Of a stretch of 64,000 nt of DNA, positions 61,601 through 64,000 are shown piece by piece. How positions within the stretch are numbered: the stretch's first letter is position 1; every line of letters begins with the position of its first letter. Source of the DNA: Allolobophora icterica (Eukaryota > Annelida > Clitellata > Crassiclitellata > Lumbricidae); the NCBI GenBank assembly GCA_963556255.1, contig OY744604.1, forward strand, positions 25,146,599-25,210,598, in the 5' to 3' direction. Both the position numbers and the translations under genes were made by a program. Under the pieces are notes generated by a model. The model ran no database searches, was not told the origin of the DNA, and saw nothing but the letters and a program-made list of their open reading frames with translations.

Positions 61601-62907
61601 TTTTATTGTAATACTTTAAATTTAGTCATCATCATCATCATCATCATCATCGTCGTCGTCGTCATCGTCATCATGCTGTGTGTATCAGGCCTTATAGTTA
61701 CACATCGCTTAATATCAAAAGCATTCATTGCATCTGTTCAGTGCTGCCCTGAAGGGTGAAACTGGAGCTGCTATGTTTTACTAAAACTAGTTCTCCACTA
61801 GTCTCCAGTTTCCAAACCATTTCTGAATGTTTATTTTCGTATTGTTTAGGTTGATAATGAGAAGTCTGCACCCAGTTATGGATTCATATTTGTGTTGGCC
61901 GAATGGTTAGTTAGTCTAATGTTTTCAAAGAGTACAAATGAATTTTTTTAAACAGCTTGTGTGTGTAAGCTTTACAGCTTCTGTGTGTGAGTCAAAGCCT
62001 ATATGGTATGACATATGAAACTATTATAACTATATTTCCATATGACCATTTTTTTCCTAAGATTATATTGGGGTTGTAAGAGACTCCTCTAACAGTAATG
62101 TCTGATAAAATGCGGCTGATACTAGTGCAGCTAAAATGCTCACATACAGAAGCTGTCTGATATTAAAGCATATTTAATGTTGTCTGCTGCTAGAAACTTT
62201 TGTTTAATTGATATTAAAGACCACTTCTCCTTTCTGGCTATGGTGCTGCAGTGGCTGTTCAGTATTGGTATAGAGTTCCGTATCGTAATCGTAATCTCAT
62301 AATTTCTGCAGCACCCCAAAACCAGCTTATTCACAGGTGCTTAGTTCTGATATGGTATCTTCTTCTTCTCTCTTTCGTCAGTTGTGTGCCTATGTTGAGG
62401 TTTGTACAAGATGGCTCCATTTCTTTCTGTCTCTGACAGTATCCAGGGCCTTTCTTATGTCATTGTCTTGTTCTTTAAGATCTTTTATCACGTTTTCCAT
62501 CCATATCTTTGTCTTCCTCGACTCAGTGTTCTCTCCACATGGCAACGTAATGCCCTTGCTGGTCCTTTCTTGGCCCTGTGCCCACCTGGCACCGAACCAA
62601 GATTTTTGTACATTATGAGCATACTCTATTGGTATGGAGTTCCATATATAGTTCTGCATTGGTATGGAGTTCCATATATAGTTTTGTATTGGTATATAGT
62701 TCCGTATATAGTTCTGTGTTTGCCCAGAGTTCCGTATATAGTTCTGTGTTGGTATAGATTGATTGGTTGTGAATTGATTGACGATGAGTGTTTGTTTTGT
62801 CTTTGCAGGCCTGTTGATGCAGAATCCGATTTGAAGAAAAACCTGGAAAGGTGTTCCATGTATGACAACTGGACAGAGTCTAGCTACAAGACCCAGATTT
62901 CAGAAAG
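46543..62907 (+). CDS. ZZEF1-like: right ZZEF1-like gene, N-terminal part (16 exons)
   Basis: Sixteen exons with phases that all agree give about 490 codons from the initiator Met: 46543-46626, 49609-49645, 52313-52389, 53038-53112, 53831-53975, 54244-54308, 56265-56388, 57368-57443, 58231-58398, 59149-59265, 59866-59954, 60576-60653, 61261-61356, 61498-61583, 61850-61905, 62809-62907. Order and spacing follow human ZZEF1 residues 1 to about 700: MGN start, EF-hand-like segment, GF.D..., LRNRFSS, then the region after the DOC domain. The ~180-residue DOC/APC10 domain expected between exons 7 and 9 is absent. The gene continues beyond the last exon. Confidence 0.87.
46761..47962. mobile_element. 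CAGTCTTG hAT-like element, copy 4, in intron 1
   Basis: Most diverged copy; ends CAGTCTTGTTGTC / GACAACATGTCTG, TSD ATCATTTT / ATCATTTC (46753-46760, 47963-47970). It contains a later retroposon at about 47091-47406. Confidence 0.85.
47091..47406 (+). mobile_element. truncated retroposon inside copy 4
   Basis: Interrupts copy 4 relative to copies 1-3; TGTTATT occurs at both edges and the 3' end is AGGATTGATTGATT, a GATT-type tail. Confidence 0.65.
47971..49608. other. intron 1 sequence with retroposon and foldback fragments
   Basis: Includes GTGAATAAGCTGGT foldback-family sequence at about 48539 and a retroposon 3' end with (GATTT)n tail at 49310-49360. No exon recognised. Confidence 0.5.
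49609..49645 (+). CDS. ZZEF1-like: right ZZEF1-like exon 2
   Basis: 37-bp microexon, acceptor taacttttag, donor cag/gtgagt, phase 0 in and 1 out: acidic AAGDEETEMDES. Confidence 0.7.
50041..50230 (-). mobile_element. LINE C-terminal remnant
   Basis: Minus strand reads AVPFIWNSLPPHVRNSLSET then FCSKLKLSSYSLP, the usual C-terminal end of CR1-like ORF2. Confidence 0.6.
51111..51535 (+). mobile_element. LINE ORF2 C-terminus and (TTGA)n tail
   Basis: A 130-codon frame with RKLRLFRHIICRM, NRRGRPHREWTDDIEEW and RMEWRDIVRKASDTYGR, the standard C-terminal tail of many invertebrate LINEs, then a stop and TTGATTGATTGATTGATTGA. Confidence 0.85.
51880..52260. repeat. degenerate AACCCAGCCAGT repeat
   Basis: Phrases such as TTTAACCCAGCCAGTTAATT recur irregularly about every 25-45 bp in intron 2. 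Confidence 0.45.
52313..52389 (+). CDS. ZZEF1-like: right ZZEF1-like exon 3
   Basis: Using the second AG of ctccagag keeps phase with exons 2 and 4. Encodes AKKTVYERCYQELKEALENM, a charged helix; donor gat/gtgggc is modest. Confidence 0.6.
52430..52640. repeat. AGCAGGCGGGC-containing duplicated segment
   Basis: AAGCAGGCGGGCATGC and TAGCAGGCGGGCAGACGG with nearby AAGCTTTAATAG / AAGCTTTATTAG form an imperfect pair about 155 bp apart. Origin unknown. Confidence 0.35.
53038..53112 (+). CDS. ZZEF1-like: right ZZEF1-like exon 4
   Basis: Phase 0 both sides. INFTRFCDMLKSVDLSHAEL aligns with human VTLEQFRELLEARGAGCSSE, the helix before the EF-hand loop. Confidence 0.85.
53270..53425. repeat. degenerate GAATGAAT repeat
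   Basis: Irregular ATGAATGA / ATGAACAGATGA units in intron 4. Confidence 0.7.
53583..53680. repeat. retroposon 3' end with hairpin
   Basis: AGCACCTCTGAG...GAGAGGTGCTATATAAA, the same hairpin as 14651, followed by GAATGAAAGAATGAATAAA. Confidence 0.55.
53831..53975 (+). CDS. ZZEF1-like: right ZZEF1-like exon 5, EF-hand loop
   Basis: Phase 0 in, 1 out. IFNLLDYEGRGSFDTVPVLR corresponds to human FAQFDAEGDGTVDAENMLEA. The loop has Asp at position 1 and Gly at 6 but Pro instead of Glu at 12, so calcium binding is doubtful. Confidence 0.93.
54244..54308 (+). CDS. ZZEF1-like: right ZZEF1-like exon 6
   Basis: Phase 1 in, 0 out. GFVDVYIDQRESFKQHGSNI aligns with human GFTDIFSESKEGLDIHSSMI. Confidence 0.92.
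54758..55497. mobile_element. long-TIR MULE-like MITE with repeated GGACGGTTGATCAA units
   Basis: About 140 bp of GGACGTTTGGTCAA / GGACGGTTGATCAA-type units at the left end are mirrored at the right end. The middle has a ~36-bp repeat (AGCAATCAATGAGGTTATA) in three copies. No transposase. Confidence 0.8.
55500..56060 (+). mobile_element. retroelement debris
   Basis: 55530-55600 resembles 32150-32200 (GTCCCAAG..TGGA.AAAGGAGGAG). 55860-56030 encodes AFLVVGPTTWNRLLLD and FSSLKTTPF, like LINE C-terminal tails. Confidence 0.4.
56265..56388 (+). CDS. ZZEF1-like: right ZZEF1-like exon 7
   Basis: Phase 0 in, 1 out. YLLRNRFSSPAVNCCTIELF aligns with human RFLHRNRLSSAVMPYPMLEH. Ends where human enters the DOC domain. 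Confidence 0.92.
56735..56890 (-). mobile_element. tRNA-derived SINE, minus strand
   Basis: Diverged copy of the 9385 family: AGTCTGAGTTTGAGCC-like box region on the minus strand and AGCCAATTGG near 56872. Confidence 0.65.
57225..57300 (+). mobile_element. partial SINE body
   Basis: GGGACCTTGAACAAGTCG and GATGCTTGGTCATTAG resemble the body of the 9385/13938 SINE; the tRNA head is missing. Confidence 0.4.
57368..57443 (+). CDS. ZZEF1-like: right ZZEF1-like exon 8 (in place of the DOC domain)
   Basis: Phase 1 in, 2 out. LEDVADLQSTRAQTKPVLKK is short, charged and not DOC-like. Correct splice phase on both sides supports it as a real linker exon. Confidence 0.65.
57575..58190. repeat. degenerate ~30-bp intronic minisatellite
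   Basis: Units around GATGTAAGGTAGAAACCCCA recur some 18-20 times with many substitutions and spacing changes between exons 8 and 9. Confidence 0.75.
58231..58398 (+). CDS. ZZEF1-like: right ZZEF1-like exon 9, after the DOC position
   Basis: Phase 2 in and out. AGEVLMLWYIQLVTTTARAC then SPELFNTALIHTR align with human SDASAIWYWSLLTSLVTASM and NPAFVQTVLHNTQ. Confidence 0.93.
58815..59010 (+). mobile_element. tRNA-derived SINE with (TATTG)n tail
   Basis: GTTTGGCCTGTAATGCAGAG, GAGCTCGAAGCTC, AAAGACTTTGAGCTTGTCC and TGTATTGTATTGTATTG follow the 9385 SINE. Confidence 0.78.
59149..59265 (+). CDS. ZZEF1-like: right ZZEF1-like exon 10
   Basis: Phase 2 in and out. QLLPLSLCHDSEERPSFLNV aligns with human HMPPLSLSPGSTDFSTFLSP; donor gga/gtaagt. 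Confidence 0.94.
59866..59954 (+). CDS. ZZEF1-like: right ZZEF1-like exon 11
   Basis: Phase 2 in. AELLEHSLSFHLACGSVSEI aligns with human VELTLLAFALARGSVAKVMS. Donor aatg/gttggc chosen because it gives phase 1, as the next exon requires; an alternative lies at 59978. Confidence 0.9.
60576..60653 (+). CDS. ZZEF1-like: right ZZEF1-like exon 12
   Basis: Phase 1 in and out. TVQIDSSNLLSNIDQARKRL aligns with human DTQYDASSLISSMASVRQNL; donor aaca/gtgagt. Confidence 0.93.
60785..61060 (+). mobile_element. tRNA-derived SINE, second family
   Basis: A box GATGGTGTAGTGGTTACCAT and B box AAGGTTCAAATCTGC, closer to an intact tRNA than the other SINEs, followed by a body without tRNA similarity. Confidence 0.65.
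61261..61356 (+). CDS. ZZEF1-like: right ZZEF1-like exon 13
   Basis: Phase 1 in and out. RYLKVNLLGCDAEGATNQDP aligns with human KPLQLTLQACDVKGKEDKSG. Confidence 0.93.
61498..61583 (+). CDS. ZZEF1-like: right ZZEF1-like exon 14
   Basis: Phase 1 in, 0 out. VNFVFECLEWADFTKIKIK aligns with human STIFSTGTESAFQVTQIRI. Confidence 0.9.
61627..61670. repeat. (ATC)n/(GTC)n microsatellite
   Basis: Short ATC run changing to GTC triplets in an intron. Confidence 0.93.
61850..61905 (+). CDS. ZZEF1-like: right ZZEF1-like exon 15
   Basis: Phase 0 in, 2 out. VDNEKSAPSYGFIFVLAEW aligns with human VRRGGIGAQCGLVFAYNSS. Confidence 0.9.
62240..62345. mobile_element. foldback-family end
   Basis: ACCAGCTTATTCACAGGTGC is the inverted form of the motif at 21430 and 48535; GGTGCTGCAG / CTGCAGCACC flank the middle as a short inverted repeat. 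Confidence 0.5.
62390..62659 (-). mobile_element. LINE C-terminal remnant, minus strand
   Basis: Minus-strand frame with IWMENVIKDLKEQDNDIRKA and DRKKWSHLVQTST, the usual end of a widespread invertebrate LINE ORF2. Confidence 0.75.
62625..62757. repeat. ~33-bp minisatellite
   Basis: About four units of TTGGTATGGAGTTCC plus ATATATAGTTCTG; a related phrase occurs at 62263. Confidence 0.88.
62809..62907 (+). CDS. ZZEF1-like: right ZZEF1-like exon 16, last in window
   Basis: Phase 2 in and out. DLKKNLERCSMYDNWTESSY aligns with human EEHFKRFEKYDKWKLQELRQ. The next exon lies beyond the window or beyond the insertion at 63.1-63.9 kb. Confidence 0.92.
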
Positions 62908-62955
62908 GTCAATCAATCAAGCAATCATTGGATGTGCTACGACACTATATAAATC

Positions 62956-62956
<1 letters not shown>

Positions 62957-63045
<89 letters not shown>
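62957..63045. repeat. (ATT)n microsatellite
   Basis: About 29 ATT triplets directly after GACACTATATAAATCGT, likely the tail of a retroposon. Confidence 0.97.
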
Positions 63046-63046
<1 letters not shown>

Positions 63047-63119
63047 ACAAATTTATTTCTTCATCCAACCAACAAAGTCATATGCAGACGAATTGTTAAC
63101 TGTATCTAGGGATTCTAGA

Positions 63120-63860
63120 CTATAGACCAACATTCAGTCCTGGCTGCACGGTCTCCTTGTTGTTCAAATCCGAGGTGCCTAGAACAGAGAGAGAGTTTCC
63201 AGTTTGCAGGCCAACTGATAGACGCTGGAGCAGATGGCTGGTCTCACGCTGATCACCTGTAGCTGCTTTTATCTTGGCACCAAGTTCTTGGATAAATTCC
63301 AGTGACTCGGCATGCCAGCTTCCTGAGGTTTCGACTGCTACAGGGATGAAATGGTGCGATTGTGAGATGGCAGCATATTTGTTTTCCTTATTGTGGGCTG
63401 CTTTTTCCGCTGCGGCACCTGCATTTTGCGATGTTACATGCTGGTATGATGCTGCGAATGTATCTGGCACCGTGACATCCCACGCTAAGCATCGACCTCT
63501 GGCCCAAGGTATTATGGTGACTCCATCAGGCCTTTTTCCGTCAGCTCTGGAGAGGCCATTGGGCTCTTTGATGGCCGGTATTTTGGCTCTGATGAAGGCC
63601 CGCCAAATAACGTCATTGATCATGGCATGTCGTTGTTGCCTTCCAGTTCCCTTGATGCAAGAGAATCCGTGATGGCCGTTGGATTCTACTGCCGCCCCAC
63701 ATTTACATGTGTGTTTTTCACATAACGCAGTGCCCAGCCGGATGCCGGCTGCTATTCTCAGTACTTCTCCTGGCATCCGTAATCCTGCGATTGTAATGGG
63801 TAGTGCTTGAAGCCAGTCTCCTGAGTGTGGTGATTGCGCAGCTAACAGTCTGGCTTTATT
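63120..63860 (-). pseudogene. retroelement-associated C-terminal protein, 5' truncated
   Basis: A 218-codon minus-strand frame, open upstream to about 63860 (SPHSGDWLQALPI). It carries a Cys/His cluster (CKCG ... HHGFSC), then NDVIWRAF, KRPDGVTIIPW and LAWDVTVPDT, and AGAAAEKAA. This block is familiar downstream of reverse transcriptases in many invertebrate genomes. The PDG...WDVT pattern looks like a PD-(D/E)XK nuclease fold, which is my inference. A microsatellite at 63855-63895 marks the truncation. Confidence 0.65.
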
Positions 63861-64000
63861 ATTATTATTATAATTATTTTTATTATTATTATTAGCAAGT
63901 TGGTATATTGAGACAGTGAGTCAGATCCACTGATCAATTGAAGTTATCATAAGACCAATCAGCACTTTGATCTTGTATTTACTTATTAACTTGTGCTTTA
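63861..64000. other. ATT-repeat and unassigned end
   Basis: ATT-rich microsatellite, then sequence ending TTATTAACTTGTGCTTTA, similar to the retroposon 3' end near 56035. Confidence 0.4.

Overview
This is a window of nuclear DNA from an animal, most likely a non-vertebrate metazoan. It is AT-rich, the genes are split by GT-AG introns, and most of the rest is interspersed transposons, tRNA-derived SINEs, non-LTR retrotransposons and simple repeats. There is no bacterial gene organisation, rRNA or CRISPR. I cannot name the species from the sequence.

Host genes. Two large gene fragments, both on the + strand, match different parts of the same protein, ZZEF1 (zinc finger ZZ-type and EF-hand domain protein). 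The left one (1048-15167) carries the C-terminal part: a conserved LLRDLE segment, the last CUB-like domain and the helical region after it. The right one (46543-62907, running off the window) carries the N-terminal part: a Met-Gly start, an EF-hand-like segment and sequence matching about human residues 1-700. It is 16 exons long with fully consistent splice phases, and the DOC/APC10 domain is apparently absent. The simplest reading is two head-to-tail ZZEF1-like genes, or a misassembly.

The 31 kb between them, and the introns of both, are packed with nested mobile elements, many datable by target-site duplications (TSDs). The most striking is a 5.5 kb P-superfamily-like transposon (37206-42701). 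It has 31-bp terminal inverted repeats, a GC-rich 8-bp TSD and a two-exon THAP DNA-binding domain at its left end, and it sits inside a retrotransposon. Others are many hAT-type elements with 8-bp TSDs; a hAT-like family whose subterminal regions are CAAGAC minisatellites (four copies); a MULE carrying a transposase remnant interrupted by a second MULE-type element, itself interrupted by a Harbinger-like MITE; and an LTR-like insertion carrying an ORF inside a 92-bp repeat.

Layout. 1-15.2 kb: left ZZEF1-like gene with intronic TEs. 15.2-21.3 kb: mostly unique sequence, a MULE-like element and a few orphan exon candidates. 21.3-25.3 kb: foldback element with a hAT inside, then a long LINE (minus). 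25.3-36.6 kb: a possible 11 kb composite bounded by hAT ends, containing a 4.2 kb inverted satellite rich in TGACGTCA. 36.6-45.6 kb: P-like element, LINEs, nested hATs. 45.6-46.5 kb: presumed 5' region of the right ZZEF1-like gene. 46.5-62.9 kb: that gene. 63.1-63.9 kb: a retroelement protein end on the minus strand.
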